DNA from: Amycolatopsis acidicola
GTDB lineage: Bacteria > Actinomycetota > Actinomycetes > Mycobacteriales > Pseudonocardiaceae
Reading direction: 5' to 3'
Assembly (NCBI RefSeq): GCF_007713735.2
Contig: NZ_VMNW02000014.1
Location: 62,001-126,000 of the forward strand
DNA: 64,000 bases
Shown: one piece after another, positions 37,021 to 45,556 of the stretch
How positions within the stretch are numbered: position 1 is the stretch's first letter
Layout of the letters: each line of letters begins with the position of its first letter
Notes under the pieces: model-generated
Seen by the model: only the letters and a program-made list of their open reading frames with translations
Told to the model about the DNA's origin: nothing
Databases searched by the model: none
Made by a program: the position numbers and the translations under genes

Positions 37021-37986
37021 ATGGCCCGATACTGGGTGGCCGCGGTGGCTCTGCTGCTGACCGGCTGCACAAATGTGGTGACCGGAGCCGCCTCCGTCGA
37101 CACCGCGGACGTCCAGCGCTACCTGGACGAGACCGCGCCGTTGACCTCCCAGCGCGCGTTCGGTGACGTGAACTCCGTCGACTACTGCACCCTGCTGGAT
37201 CTCGACGGGATCGGGAAATCCGGGGCCACCGGCGTCGGCAAGACCTCGCCTTCGCTGAGCTCGTGCGAGGTCGAGGCACAGATTTCGGGCCAGAAAGTGG
37301 CCGTGGGACTGGGATTCCTCGAAAGCGGCGGGTCCGACAGCAGCCGTGTGCCGGACACGAGCAAGAAGCTCGATCGCGGGCTGACGGCGTCGAAGAACGC
37401 CTACAACGACTACTACAGCTGCATCTCCTACCTCCGGTTCACGGACGGCGTCAGCATCGAGATCTACGTCGACAATCTGGCCGACGACCCCTCGCCCGGC
37501 GTGGAGAGCGCGATCTGCGACACCGACGAGGCGGTGCTCGACGGGCTGGTCGGGAAGATCGAGGCGAAGAAGGTCGGGCATCTGACGTTCGGCGCGAATT
37601 CGGTGGGGGAGGTGGACGCCTGCTCGCTGGCCGGTGACCCCGACGTCGTGGCGCAGATCGGGGCGGCGGAGAAGACGCCCAAGATCCCCACGAAACACCG
37701 CTGCCGCTGGCAGGACCACGTCAACCGGAACGTGCTCACGGTGCTGCTGGAGATCGGGCCGCGGCCCGCCGGCCCGACGGAACAGCTCGGCAACCACACG
37801 ACGGCGGTCGAGGCCGGCAGCACGACTTGCCTTGCCACGACAGCGATCCGGCCCTACCCGGCGGGCAAGAACGGGGAGTACGAGCTGGCCGAGGTGTACC
37901 TCATCGTGCGCAACGGGATCGCGGATCCGTGCGGGCCGGTGCGCGCGGTCGCGAACGTGGCTTTCGGCAAGCTGCCCCCGGGCTGA
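37021..37986 (+). CDS. Secreted lipoprotein, DUF3558-like (paralogue 3)
   Basis: 321-residue lipoprotein, N-terminus ARYWVAAVALLLTGC (Cys15 in the lipobox). It shares with the preceding gene the segments LTSQRAFGDVNSVDYCTLLDLDGIG and KHRCRWQD, the same two-half layout and the same spacing of cysteines. The ATG follows a purine-rich AAGGACAAAAGAAA. Tandem duplication with divergence is the simplest origin. No function can be read. Confidence 0.75.
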   Translation: MARYWVAAVALLLTGCTNVVTGAASVDTADVQRYLDETAPLTSQRAFGDVNSVDYCTLLDLDGIGKSGATGVGKTSPSLSSCEVEAQISGQKVAVGLGFLESGGSDSSRVPDTSKKLDRGLTASKNAYNDYYSCISYLRFTDGVSIEIYVDNLADDPSPGVESAICDTDEAVLDGLVGKIEAKKVGHLTFGANSVGEVDACSLAGDPDVVAQIGAAEKTPKIPTKHRCRWQDHVNRNVLTVLLEIGPRPAGPTEQLGNHTTAVEAGSTTCLATTAIRPYPAGKNGEYELAEVYLIVRNGIADPCGPVRAVANVAFGKLPPG

Positions 37987-38036
37987 CTCGATTCCGTCGT
38001 GCCTCCCGCCCGTACTCGTGGCACTATCGGTGGACA

Positions 38037-38050
38037 TTACCGCCGGGTAA
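38037..38050. promoter_or_regulatory. Palindrome TTACC-GCCG-GGTAA upstream of the dehydrogenase
   Basis: Perfect 5-4-5 inverted repeat 19 bp before the start of the 3-hydroxyacyl-CoA dehydrogenase gene. Similar TTACCG/CGGTAA palindromes are operators of TetR-family repressors of fatty-acid or acyl-CoA genes; the binding protein is not encoded next to it. Confidence 0.45.
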
Positions 38051-38069
38051 CCATCGGAGGGCCGGAGCC

Positions 38070-39842
38070 ATGACGAGCGGAATCACCAAGGTCGGAGTGG
38101 TCGGGCTCGGCACGATGGGCTCGGGAATCGCGGAGGTCCTCGCGCGCAGCGGGCTCGACGTCGTCGGGGTCGAGATCGATTCGGCGGGCATCGCGCGCGG
38201 GCGCGGGCACATCGAGCATTCCACCGCGCGCGCCCTGTCCGGCGGGAAGCTCGACGAAGCGGGCCGCGCGGAACTGCTCGGCCGTATCAGCTACGGCACG
38301 GCGCTGGCCGATCTGGCCGAGGTCGATCTGGTGATCGAGGCGGTGCCGGAAAGCCTGGAGCTCAAGGCCGAGGTCTTCGCGCAGCTGGACAAGATCGTCA
38401 AACCGGAGGCGGTGTTCGCGTCCAACACGTCCTCGTTGTCGGTCACCGAAATCGGGGTGCACACGGCGCGGCCGGGCAAGGTGGTCGGGCTGCACTTCTT
38501 CAACCCGGCGCCGGTGCTCGGTTTCGTCGAGGTCGTGCGCACCGTGGTCACCGAGCCGGACGTGGTGGCCGGCGTGGTCGCGTTCGCCGAGCGGCTGGGT
38601 AAGACACCGGTGGTGATCGGGGACCGCGCGGGGTTCATCGCGAACGCGCTGTTGTTCGGCTACCTCAACCACGCGGTGCGGATGTTCGAGCAGCGGTACG
38701 CCACCCGCGAGGACCTCGACGCCGCGATGCGCTACGGCTGCGGGTACCCGATGGGGCCGCTGGCTTTGCTGGACCTGATCGGGCTGGACACCGCGTACGA
38801 GATCCTCGATTCGATGTACCACCAGTCGCGGAACCGGCTGCACGCGCCGGCGCCGCTGCTCAAGCAGATGATCACCGCCGGGCTGCTGGGGCGGAAGAGC
38901 GGGCGCGGGTTCTACACCTACGACGCGCCGGATTCCCCGGTGGTGACCGATTCCGCGACGGGTTCCTCCATAGTGGACACTCCGGTTCGCGAGGTCCGCA
39001 AGGTGGGTGTGGTCGGCACCGGCACGATGGCCACCGGCATCGTGGAAGTGTTCGCCAAACGCGGGCACGACGTCGTTCTGCGTGCCCGCACGGCGGAAAA
39101 GGCCGAAGCCGCGGTGGCGAAGGTGGCCAAATCGGTCGGTCGCGCGGTGCGCAAGGGCAAGCTGTCCGAGTCCGACGCCGCGGCCGTGCTCGCCAGGATC
39201 ACGCCGGTCACCGAGTTCGCCGAACTGTCCGAAGTGGACCTCGTGGTGGAGGCCGTCGCCGAGGAACTGGCCGTGAAGCAGGAGGTGTTCGCGGCGCTCG
39301 ACGCCGTGGCGCGGCCGGGCGCGATCCTGGCGACCACCACGTCCTCGCTGCCGGTGATCGAATGCGCCGCCGCCACCGGGCGCCCGGCCGACGTGGTCGG
39401 CTTGCACTTCTTCAACCCCGCGCCGGTGATGAAACTGGTCGAGGTGGTGCACACGATTGCCACCGCGCCGGACGTGGTGGCGACCGCGCACCAGCTGTGC
39501 GAGTTGATCGGGAAGCATCCGGTGCACTGCGGCGACCGGGCCGGGTTCATCGTGAACGCGCTGCTTTTCCCGTACCTCAACGACGCGGTGAAGATGCTCG
39601 AAGGGCACTACGCCGACGCGGCCGACATCGACACCGCGATGAAGGTGGGCTGCGGGCTGCCGATGGGGCCGTTCGAACTGCTGGACGTGGTCGGCCTGGA
39701 CGTCTCGCTGGCCATCGAGCGGACCCTGTACAACGAATTCCGCGAAGAGGGCTTCGCGCCCGCGCCGCTGCTGGAGCACCTCGTGACGGCGGGACGCCTC
39801 GGGCGGAAAACGGGCAAGGGCTTCAAGGACTACACGAACTAG
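38070..39842 (+). CDS. Internally duplicated 3-hydroxyacyl-CoA (3-hydroxybutyryl-CoA) dehydrogenase
   Basis: 590-residue protein made of two complete copies of the 3-hydroxybutyryl-CoA dehydrogenase fold. Copy 1 (about 1-290) has the NAD motif VGVVGLGTMGSGIAE and active-site segments VVGLHFFNPAP and DRAGFIANALLFGYL. Copy 2 (about 311-590) repeats them as VGVVGTGTMATGIVE, VVGLHFFNPAP and DRAGFIVNALLFPYL. Both keep catalytic residues, including the HFFNP His. A single chain thus replaces the usual homodimer. The ATG at 38070 has GGAG(GG) sites upstream. The stop overlaps the convergent FmdB gene through CTAG. Confidence 0.92.
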   Translation: MTSGITKVGVVGLGTMGSGIAEVLARSGLDVVGVEIDSAGIARGRGHIEHSTARALSGGKLDEAGRAELLGRISYGTALADLAEVDLVIEAVPESLELKAEVFAQLDKIVKPEAVFASNTSSLSVTEIGVHTARPGKVVGLHFFNPAPVLGFVEVVRTVVTEPDVVAGVVAFAERLGKTPVVIGDRAGFIANALLFGYLNHAVRMFEQRYATREDLDAAMRYGCGYPMGPLALLDLIGLDTAYEILDSMYHQSRNRLHAPAPLLKQMITAGLLGRKSGRGFYTYDAPDSPVVTDSATGSSIVDTPVREVRKVGVVGTGTMATGIVEVFAKRGHDVVLRARTAEKAEAAVAKVAKSVGRAVRKGKLSESDAAAVLARITPVTEFAELSEVDLVVEAVAEELAVKQEVFAALDAVARPGAILATTTSSLPVIECAAATGRPADVVGLHFFNPAPVMKLVEVVHTIATAPDVVATAHQLCELIGKHPVHCGDRAGFIVNALLFPYLNDAVKMLEGHYADAADIDTAMKVGCGLPMGPFELLDVVGLDVSLAIERTLYNEFREEGFAPAPLLEHLVTAGRLGRKTGKGFKDYTN

Positions 39843-40057
39843 CCGCAGCCGCAGGCGCCGCCGCAGCAGCCACCGCCCGAGGGCATCGACGCGGGCATCG
39901 ACGCGGACGCGGAGCCGGTGAGCGAGACCGTGGTGAGGAGCTTGACCGTGTCCTCGTGGCCGTCCGGGCAGGTCGCGGGCGCGCCGGACTCGCTCATCGG
40001 GCGGTTCACCTCGAAGGTGCCGGTGCATTCGCGGCAGCGGTAGGCATAAGTCGGCAT
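39839..40057 (-). CDS. FmdB-family zinc ribbon protein
   Basis: 72-residue protein. The N-terminal zinc ribbon reads PTYAYRCRECTGTFEVNRPM and CPDGHED, giving two Cys pairs (the second partly Cys/His). The tail is a glycine- and cysteine-rich GGGCCGGACGCG that could bind further metal. Members of this family are probable small regulators; no partner is known here. It overlaps the stop of the dehydrogenase gene and is divergent from the phosphodiesterase gene. Confidence 0.88.
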   Translation of the reverse strand: MPTYAYRCRECTGTFEVNRPMSESGAPATCPDGHEDTVKLLTTVSLTGSASASMPASMPSGGGCCGGACGCG

Positions 40058-40115
40058 GCGCCCATTATCGCCCCAGGAAGTGCGAAGGCGGGAGTGTCCC
40101 TGTCAAGCTGGGGTC

Positions 40116-41246
40116 GTGGATCTGCCCAAGCTGCAAGTCCGGCCGCATCTGGCCGAGGTGGTGCCCTCGGTACTCGCCGTCCTCGGTGCGCGCGGGTTTT
40201 CCGACACTCTGGGGCTCGCGCCCGTTTCCAGCGCTTGTGTCCTCCTCGTCGACGGGCTCGGCTGGGAGCTGCTGCGCGAGCACGCCGCGCACGCCCCGGT
40301 GCTCGCGTCGCTCGCCGCGAGGGAGTTGCAGGTCGGCTATCCGGCCACGACGGCGGCCGGGCTGGCCGCGATCGGCACCGGGCTCGCGTCCGGCGAACAC
40401 GGGATGGCCGGCTACACCTTCGAAGTCCCCGGCGTCGGGGTGCTCAACGCGCTTCGCTGGTGCGGGCATCCGGGCGGGCCGGACCTGGGGGAGAGGTTGC
40501 CGCCGGAGCAGGTGCAGCCGCTGGACACCACGTTCAGCCGCGCCGTCGAGTCCGGCATCGACGCCTGCGTGGTGTCCGACGCCCAGTTCGCGAACTCGGC
40601 GTTGACGAGGGCCGTGCAGCGCGGCGGCCGCTACGTCGGCGTGCACGCGCTCGGCGACCTCGCCGCGGCGGTGATCGCGGAACTGGGGAAGGGCACCGGT
40701 TTCTGCTACGCCTACCACAGCCAGCTGGACACGATGGGCCATCTGTACGGGCCGGGTTCGTCCGCCTGGTGCCTGCAGCTGCGGCAGGTGGACCGGCTGG
40801 TCGAGTCCATTGTGGAGAGTCTGCCCGACGGCGGGATGCTCGCGGTGGTGGCCGATCACGGGATGGTGGCGCTCGACGAGACTTCGCTGGATCTGGACGC
40901 CGTGCCGGAGCTGGCCGACGGCGTGCGCGCGCTGGCGGGCGAGGCGCGGGCGCGGCACGTGTACGCGGAGCCGGGCGCCGAGGCCGCGGTTTTGGCCGCC
41001 TGGCGGGAAAAGCTCGGCCCGAACGCGTGGGTGGCCGAGCGCGAGGAGGCCGTCGAGGCTGGCTGGTTCGGCCCGCGCGTCAGTGACCGCGTACGGCCCC
41101 GGATCGGCGACATCGTGGCGGCGGCCAAAGGCAACTTCGGGATGTTGCGGCGCACGGCCGAGCCGATCGAGTCGTCGCTGATCGGCCAGCACGGCTCGCT
41201 GACCACCGCCGAACAGCTCGTGCCGCTGGCGCTCGCCACCCGGTGA
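40116..41246 (+). CDS. Alkaline phosphatase-superfamily phosphodiesterase
   Basis: 376-residue nucleotide pyrophosphatase/phosphodiesterase-like enzyme. The metal and nucleophile segments are VLLVDGLGWELL and GYPATTAAGLAAIGTGL with the nucleophile Thr, then YHSQLDTMGH and VADHGMVAL. No signal peptide is seen, so it is probably cytoplasmic. GTG at 40116 was chosen because similarity to the family begins there (LPKLQVRPHLAEV); an earlier in-frame start at 40056 would lie in the regulatory gap shared with the FmdB gene. Confidence 0.87.
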   Translation: MDLPKLQVRPHLAEVVPSVLAVLGARGFSDTLGLAPVSSACVLLVDGLGWELLREHAAHAPVLASLAARELQVGYPATTAAGLAAIGTGLASGEHGMAGYTFEVPGVGVLNALRWCGHPGGPDLGERLPPEQVQPLDTTFSRAVESGIDACVVSDAQFANSALTRAVQRGGRYVGVHALGDLAAAVIAELGKGTGFCYAYHSQLDTMGHLYGPGSSAWCLQLRQVDRLVESIVESLPDGGMLAVVADHGMVALDETSLDLDAVPELADGVRALAGEARARHVYAEPGAEAAVLAAWREKLGPNAWVAEREEAVEAGWFGPRVSDRVRPRIGDIVAAAKGNFGMLRRTAEPIESSLIGQHGSLTTAEQLVPLALATR

Positions 41247-41810
41247 TCACTTCCGGGCGGAGAACTCGATGACCCGCCCCGGCTCGCGGGAGACGTGCAC
41301 GTCGCGGAACCCGGCGCGGGCCAGCCTGTCGGGGAGCGTCGAGTGATCCAGCACGTTCATGATGTCGCCGACGTGCAGCAGCCGGAACCCAAGACTGAGC
41401 TGGCTGTCGGTACCGCGAAGCAGCCCGCCAGGCCGCAGCACCCGGTGTGCCTCGGCGAAGATGGTGTCCTGCAAGGCTTTCGTGGGCACGTGATGCATCA
41501 TCGTGAAGCACACGACGGCGGAGAACCGCCCGTCCTCGAAGGGCATCGCGGCGCCGTCGCCGTGCACGATCTCCGCGCGCCCGCGGAACTTCTGCTCGAG
41601 CAGCTCGGCCGAGGCCTCGTCGACCTCCAGTGCGGTGAGCGAATGCCCGCCCTCGGCGAGCACGCTGGTGGTGGCGCCGAAGCCCGGGCCGACTTCCAGC
41701 ACGTCGTCACCGAGGTCGAAGCCGTCGAGGCTGCGCGGCAGGCTCTCGGCGACGCCGTCGGCCCACGCCTTCGAGGCGCACAGCTTGCGGTGGAGGAAAT
41801 TCATCGGCAT
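41247..41810 (-). CDS. Class I SAM-dependent methyltransferase
   Basis: 187-residue Rossmann-fold methyltransferase. SAM motif I is VLEVGPGFGATTSVLAEGG, motif II around LTALEVDEASAEL, then DGAAMPFEDGRFSAVVCFTMMHHV and RVLRPGGLL, all typical of the UbiE/methyltransferase 11 group. Target unknown. Its stop abuts that of the phosphodiesterase gene (TGATCA). It is divergent from an AraC regulator, 43 bp away, which may control it. Starts at 41810 and 41804 are both ATG. Confidence 0.88.
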   Translation of the reverse strand: MPMNFLHRKLCASKAWADGVAESLPRSLDGFDLGDDVLEVGPGFGATTSVLAEGGHSLTALEVDEASAELLEQKFRGRAEIVHGDGAAMPFEDGRFSAVVCFTMMHHVPTKALQDTIFAEAHRVLRPGGLLRGTDSQLSLGFRLLHVGDIMNVLDHSTLPDRLARAGFRDVHVSREPGRVIEFSARK

Positions 41811-41853
41811 GAACCGAATCTAGGGTGGCCGGACCACGATAGGCTGCCAACCG

Positions 41854-42615
41854 ATGTCGCAGGACGGACAGAGCGTGCTGCTCGGGAACATGGACCTCCC
41901 GGCGGGAACGTGGTTCCCGTGGCACAGCCATGCCGAGCATCAGCTGGTGTGGGCGCCGCGCGGGGTGGTCACGGTCGAGGTCGGCAGCGCGCACTGGGTG
42001 CTGCCGCCGACGAGGGCGCTCTGGCTGCCGGGCCGCACCTGGCATCGCACCGGCGCGTCCGGCCGGATCCGGCTGATGGGCATCTACGCCGATCCGGAGC
42101 GCTGCCCGGTGAGCTGGCCCGAGCCGCGGTTGATCCCGGTCCGGCCGGTGCTGCGCGAGCTCTTGGGGCACCTGATCAAACCCGGCCTGGACGCCGAAGC
42201 GCGGGACCGCGCCGAGCAGGTGGTCTTCGATCTGCTGGAGCCGATGGACGCGGTGCCGATCATCGTGCCGATGCCGGAGGATCCGCGTGCGCTCCGGGTG
42301 GCCGAGGCCGTGCTGCGGGATCCGGCGGACCGGCGCGGGCTGGCGGAATTCGGCGGTGAGGTCGGGGCGAGCGCGCGGACACTGGCGCGGATCTTCCTCG
42401 CGCAGTGCGGAATGTCGTTCGGGCGCTGGCGCACGCAGGCCAGGCTTCGGGCCTGTCTTCCTTGGCTGGCAACGGGAATGCCGCTGGACGGCGTCGCGCG
42501 CCGGGCGGGTTATTCGTCGCCGAGCGCGTTCGTCGCCGCCTTCCGCCGTGCTGTCGGGGTGACGCCGGGGGAGTACTTCAGGCAGCCACCCGTAAGCCGT
42601 CCAGCATCACCTTGA
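41854..42615 (+). CDS. AraC-family transcription regulator
   Basis: 253-residue regulator with an N-terminal cupin sensor (WFPWHSHAEHQLVWAPRGVVTVEV, His-rich) and a C-terminal double helix-turn-helix: LAEFGGEVGASARTLARIFLAQCGMSFGRWRTQARL and DGVARRAGYSSPSAFVAAFRRAVGVTPGEYF. The ligand is unknown. It is divergent from the methyltransferase gene, a likely target. Its 3' end overlaps the convergent TetR gene by 38 bp. Confidence 0.92.
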   Translation: MSQDGQSVLLGNMDLPAGTWFPWHSHAEHQLVWAPRGVVTVEVGSAHWVLPPTRALWLPGRTWHRTGASGRIRLMGIYADPERCPVSWPEPRLIPVRPVLRELLGHLIKPGLDAEARDRAEQVVFDLLEPMDAVPIIVPMPEDPRALRVAEAVLRDPADRRGLAEFGGEVGASARTLARIFLAQCGMSFGRWRTQARLRACLPWLATGMPLDGVARRAGYSSPSAFVAAFRRAVGVTPGEYFRQPPVSRPASP

Positions 42616-43144
42616 GCATGCGCTCGGCGGCCTCGGGATTGCCGTCGGAAGCGACGGCGACCCCGTGGCCCATCCGCAGGAGATCCGGCGCTTCGATGTC
42701 GGCGCGGACGAGCCCGGCCTCCTGCGCGGGTCGGACCAGCGCGTCGGCGGCCTCCCAGAGCTGGACCCGGCACAGCTTGAAGGTTTCGGCGTCCTTGTCC
42801 ATCGCGGCCTTGAGAGTGGCCGCCAGCCCGCGTTTCGCGAGCGCGAACTTCAGCTGCGCCCGCATCCACTCCAAGAGCGCGCCGAGCGGCTCGTGCGACT
42901 CGCGCAGTTCGCCGGCGAGATCGCACAGCTGCTGGATGTCGTCCCGGTAGACGGCTTCGATCAGCGTCTCGCGGCAGGGGAAGTGGCGGTACAGCGTCCC
43001 GGGCCCGACGCACGCGCGACGGGCGATGTCGTCCATCGGGGCTTCGGGGCCCTGCTCGGCGAACACCTCGCGCGCGGTGGCGAGGAGCCGCTCGTAGTTG
43101 CGTCGCGCGTCCGCGCGCATCGGCCGCGATGCCGAGGTTCCCAC
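42578..43144 (-). CDS. TetR-family regulator of the MFS exporter
   Basis: 188-residue repressor: NYERLLATAREVFAEQGPEAPMDDIARRACVGPGTLYRHFPCRETLIEAVY is the DNA-binding part; the C-terminal domain resembles drug-efflux regulators (TetR C-terminal domain of the SbtR type). GTG at 43144 follows a GGGAGGG box; an ATG at 43120 is possible. It is divergent from the MFS gene, and three AAGCGGA-type operator half-sites lie between them, so it very probably represses the exporter and itself. Confidence 0.93.
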   Translation of the reverse strand: MGTSASRPMRADARRNYERLLATAREVFAEQGPEAPMDDIARRACVGPGTLYRHFPCRETLIEAVYRDDIQQLCDLAGELRESHEPLGALLEWMRAQLKFALAKRGLAATLKAAMDKDAETFKLCRVQLWEAADALVRPAQEAGLVRADIEAPDLLRMGHGVAVASDGNPEAAERMLKVMLDGLRVAA

Positions 43145-43159
43145 GTGCCCTCCCGGTGG

Positions 43160-43246
43160 AAGCGGACGGATTCTCCGGATACGCTTGCGCAAGCGGAGAC
43201 TTTCTCCATATGATAGCTCCAGTAGAAGCGGAGAGTCTGTCCGCTT
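43160..43246. promoter_or_regulatory. Three TetR-type operators between regulator and exporter
   Basis: AAGCGGA occurs three times in the same orientation: 43160-43166, 43191-43197 and 43226-43232, each followed by TCC/TCCG about 13-15 bp on. The third is a perfect inverted repeat AAGCGGA-GAGTCTG-TCCGCTT (43226-43246). The 31- and 35-bp spacings place the sites on nearly one face of the helix. They lie in the 129-bp divergent gap. Confidence 0.65.
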
Positions 43247-43273
43247 ACTTTCGCGCACCCCAATGGAGCTTTC

Positions 43274-44698
43274 TTGTCCGAAAGAACGCTGTCCGCACAC
43301 ACCCCGGTGCTCAGCGGTGGCCGGACCCGGCCGCGGCGGACCGGGATAGTCCTGGCGGTCCTGCTGACCTGCCAGCTCATGATCATCCTGGACGCGACGG
43401 TCATGAACGTGGCGCTGCCGCGCATCCAGGCCGACCTCCACTTCAGCCAGACCGGCCTGTCGTGGGTGCTCAACGCCTACACGCTCGTGTTCGGCGGGCT
43501 GCTGCTGCTCGGCGGCCGCATGGGGGACTACTTCGGCAGGCGCCGGACGTTCCTCGCCGGGATCACCCTGTTCACCCTCGCCTCGCTGGCCGGCGGCCTC
43601 GCCGACTCGGCGACGTGGCTGCTCGTCGCGCGGATCGTGCAGGGCCTCGGCGCGGCCGCCGCGGGCCCGAGCACGCTCGCGCTGATCGCCACCACCTTCA
43701 CCGAAGCGCGCGAACGGATGCGCGCGCTCGCCCTGTTCTCCGGGATGTCCAACGCCGGGCTCGCCGTGGGGCTCCTCCTCGGCGGGCTGCTGACCGAATG
43801 GCTGTCCTGGCGCTGGGCGCTGTTCATCAACGTCCCGTTCGGCCTGTTCGCCGTGGTGCTCGGCCTGCGGCACCTGGCCGATCCGCCGCGGCGGCGGGCC
43901 GGGCTCGACCTGCCGGGCGCGATCACCGCCACCGGTGGCGTCGCCGCGATCGTCTACGGGTTCATCAGCGCCGCGTCCGAGGGCTGGGGCACCACGACCA
44001 CGCTCGTCTCGCTCGCTGTCGGACTCGTGCTGCTCGCCGCGTTCGTGGTGATCGAGGTCCGCGCCCCGCAACCGCTGATGCCACTGCGGTTGTTCAAGGA
44101 CCGCAACCGCGCCACCGCCTACGTGAACTTCTTCCTCGGGCCGATGGCCGGGATGTCGATGTTCTTCTTCCTGACCCAGTACCTGCAGGACGTGCGCGGA
44201 TTCACCGCGCTGCAGACCGGGTTCGCGTTCCTGCCGATGGCGCTGCTGGTGTTCACGCTCAGCCGGTTCATCCCGCGGCTGCTGCCGCGCTTCGGGCCGA
44301 AGCCGACCGCGCTGGCCGGCACGCTGTCCATGATCGCCGGGGTGCTGGTGCTGACCCAGCTGACGACGGGATCCGGCTACTTCCCGCTGGTGCTCGTGCC
44401 GATGGTGCTGATGGGAATCGGGATGGGGCTCGCCTTCGCCCCGCTCAACGTGATCATCATGGGCAGCGTCCCTCCGGAGGACGCGGGCGCGGCGGGCGGC
44501 GTGCTGCAGACGATGCAGCAGACCGGCGCCACGCTCGGGCTCGCGATCCTCGTCACCGTGTTCGGTTCGGCGACGCGGGGAGTGGCAGGCTCGCCGCAGG
44601 AAGTGCTGGTCACGGGCATGACGCACGCCTTCGTCGCGGCGGCGGTGATCGCGGCCTGTGCCTTCGCCGTCGCGCTGACCTTCAAGCGCACCCGCTAA
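43274..44698 (+). CDS. MFS drug exporter, DHA2 (14-helix) family
   Basis: 474-residue proton-coupled exporter. The DHA signature motifs are present: motif C-like region and motif A GGRMGDYFGRRRTF, LMIILDATVMNVALPRIQADL at the first helix, and GLSWVLNAYTL. About 14 membrane helices can be counted. The TTG start at 43274 has GGAG 5 bp upstream. The divergent TetR gene with its operators suggests induction by a toxic compound, possibly an antibiotic made or met by the host. Substrate unknown. Confidence 0.92.
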   Translation: MSERTLSAHTPVLSGGRTRPRRTGIVLAVLLTCQLMIILDATVMNVALPRIQADLHFSQTGLSWVLNAYTLVFGGLLLLGGRMGDYFGRRRTFLAGITLFTLASLAGGLADSATWLLVARIVQGLGAAAAGPSTLALIATTFTEARERMRALALFSGMSNAGLAVGLLLGGLLTEWLSWRWALFINVPFGLFAVVLGLRHLADPPRRRAGLDLPGAITATGGVAAIVYGFISAASEGWGTTTTLVSLAVGLVLLAAFVVIEVRAPQPLMPLRLFKDRNRATAYVNFFLGPMAGMSMFFFLTQYLQDVRGFTALQTGFAFLPMALLVFTLSRFIPRLLPRFGPKPTALAGTLSMIAGVLVLTQLTTGSGYFPLVLVPMVLMGIGMGLAFAPLNVIIMGSVPPEDAGAAGGVLQTMQQTGATLGLAILVTVFGSATRGVAGSPQEVLVTGMTHAFVAAAVIAACAFAVALTFKRTR

Positions 44699-44708
44699 CC
44701 TGCGGGTC

Positions 44709-45008
44709 GTGCCCCGCAGAAACCGTCCACACCGCGGCCGCCCCGAGAACACCGATCTCGGGGCGGCTGCGGGCTGGGCGCGTGCGGAGTCCGGGGCCGA
44801 CGGGGAATGGCTCGTGCGCAGCGTTCCCGGCTCACAGGCGACCAAGATCTACCGCTGCCCCGGCTGTGACCACGAGATCGCGGTCGGCATCCCGCACGTG
44901 GTGGCGTGGCCCGCCGACGAAACGGGCTCCGTCGCCGACCGGCGGCATTGGCACCGCGCCTGCTGGCAGGCCCGCGCACGGCGTGGCCCCACCCGCCGCC
45001 GTTTCTAG
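44709..45008 (+). CDS. Small conserved actinobacterial protein with Cys/His cluster
   Basis: 99-residue basic protein. A CPGCDHEI pair and a later RHWHRACW (His-x-x-x-Cys) can form a zinc site around the core YRCPGCDHEIAVGIPHVVAWP. The N- and C-termini are Arg/Pro-rich. Similar short proteins are common in actinobacteria, often loosely named ATP/GTP-binding; nothing here shows nucleotide binding. Its stop overlaps the convergent GNAT gene through CTAG. Confidence 0.72.
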   Translation: MPRRNRPHRGRPENTDLGAAAGWARAESGADGEWLVRSVPGSQATKIYRCPGCDHEIAVGIPHVVAWPADETGSVADRRHWHRACWQARARRGPTRRRF

Positions 45009-45514
45009 TCCCGCCGGAAGTGCCTGGTCAGCATGCCCGCGTAGAACGACTCCGAGTACGTCGAGAAACCCAGCCGCCGCGCGACCCGCAGCGAGGGTTC
45101 GTTCCTGAGGTAGACGCTGATCTGCACCGGGTACTGCGGCAGATGCTCGTCCGCCCACGCGATCACCGCGCGGGACATCTCCGTGGCGTAGCCCTGGCCC
45201 CACGCCTCCGGCCGGAAGCGGTAGTAGAGGTTGAGCACCTTCTCCGCGCCGAACTCGCGCAGCTGCAGCCCGCCGACCCCGGCGAACCAGCCGGTCTCCA
45301 GCTCGATCACCGCCACGTAGCAGATTCCGAGCTCGGCCCAGTCCGCCAGCCAGGACTCGAACTTCTCCTCGGTCTCGGCCCGGCCGGGCGGCTCCACGTT
45401 GTGGACGTTCGCGCGCGGATCGGTCTGGATCTCCACGACCGTCTCGCGGTCGGCCGCCGTCAGTGGGCGCAGCAGCAGCCTGCAGGTCCGCAGCTCGGTG
45501 AATCCGCTCGTCAC
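45005..45514 (-). CDS. GNAT-family N-acetyltransferase
   Basis: 169-residue acetyltransferase of the RimJ/RimL type: RTCRLLLRPLTAADRETVVEIQTDP at the N-terminus, LNLYYRFRPEAWGQGYATEMSRAVIAWA carrying the acetyl-CoA loop (WGQGYA), and EPSLRVARRLGFS near the end. Substrate unknown. GTG at 45514 is the first plausible start; it has no clear ribosome site and may be leaderless. Divergent from the hydrolase gene. Confidence 0.88.
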   Translation of the reverse strand: MTSGFTELRTCRLLLRPLTAADRETVVEIQTDPRANVHNVEPPGRAETEEKFESWLADWAELGICYVAVIELETGWFAGVGGLQLREFGAEKVLNLYYRFRPEAWGQGYATEMSRAVIAWADEHLPQYPVQISVYLRNEPSLRVARRLGFSTYSESFYAGMLTRHFRRD

Positions 45515-45556
45515 AGGGGAAGACGCTAGCGCGGCCCGTCCGACACAATGAGGCAC

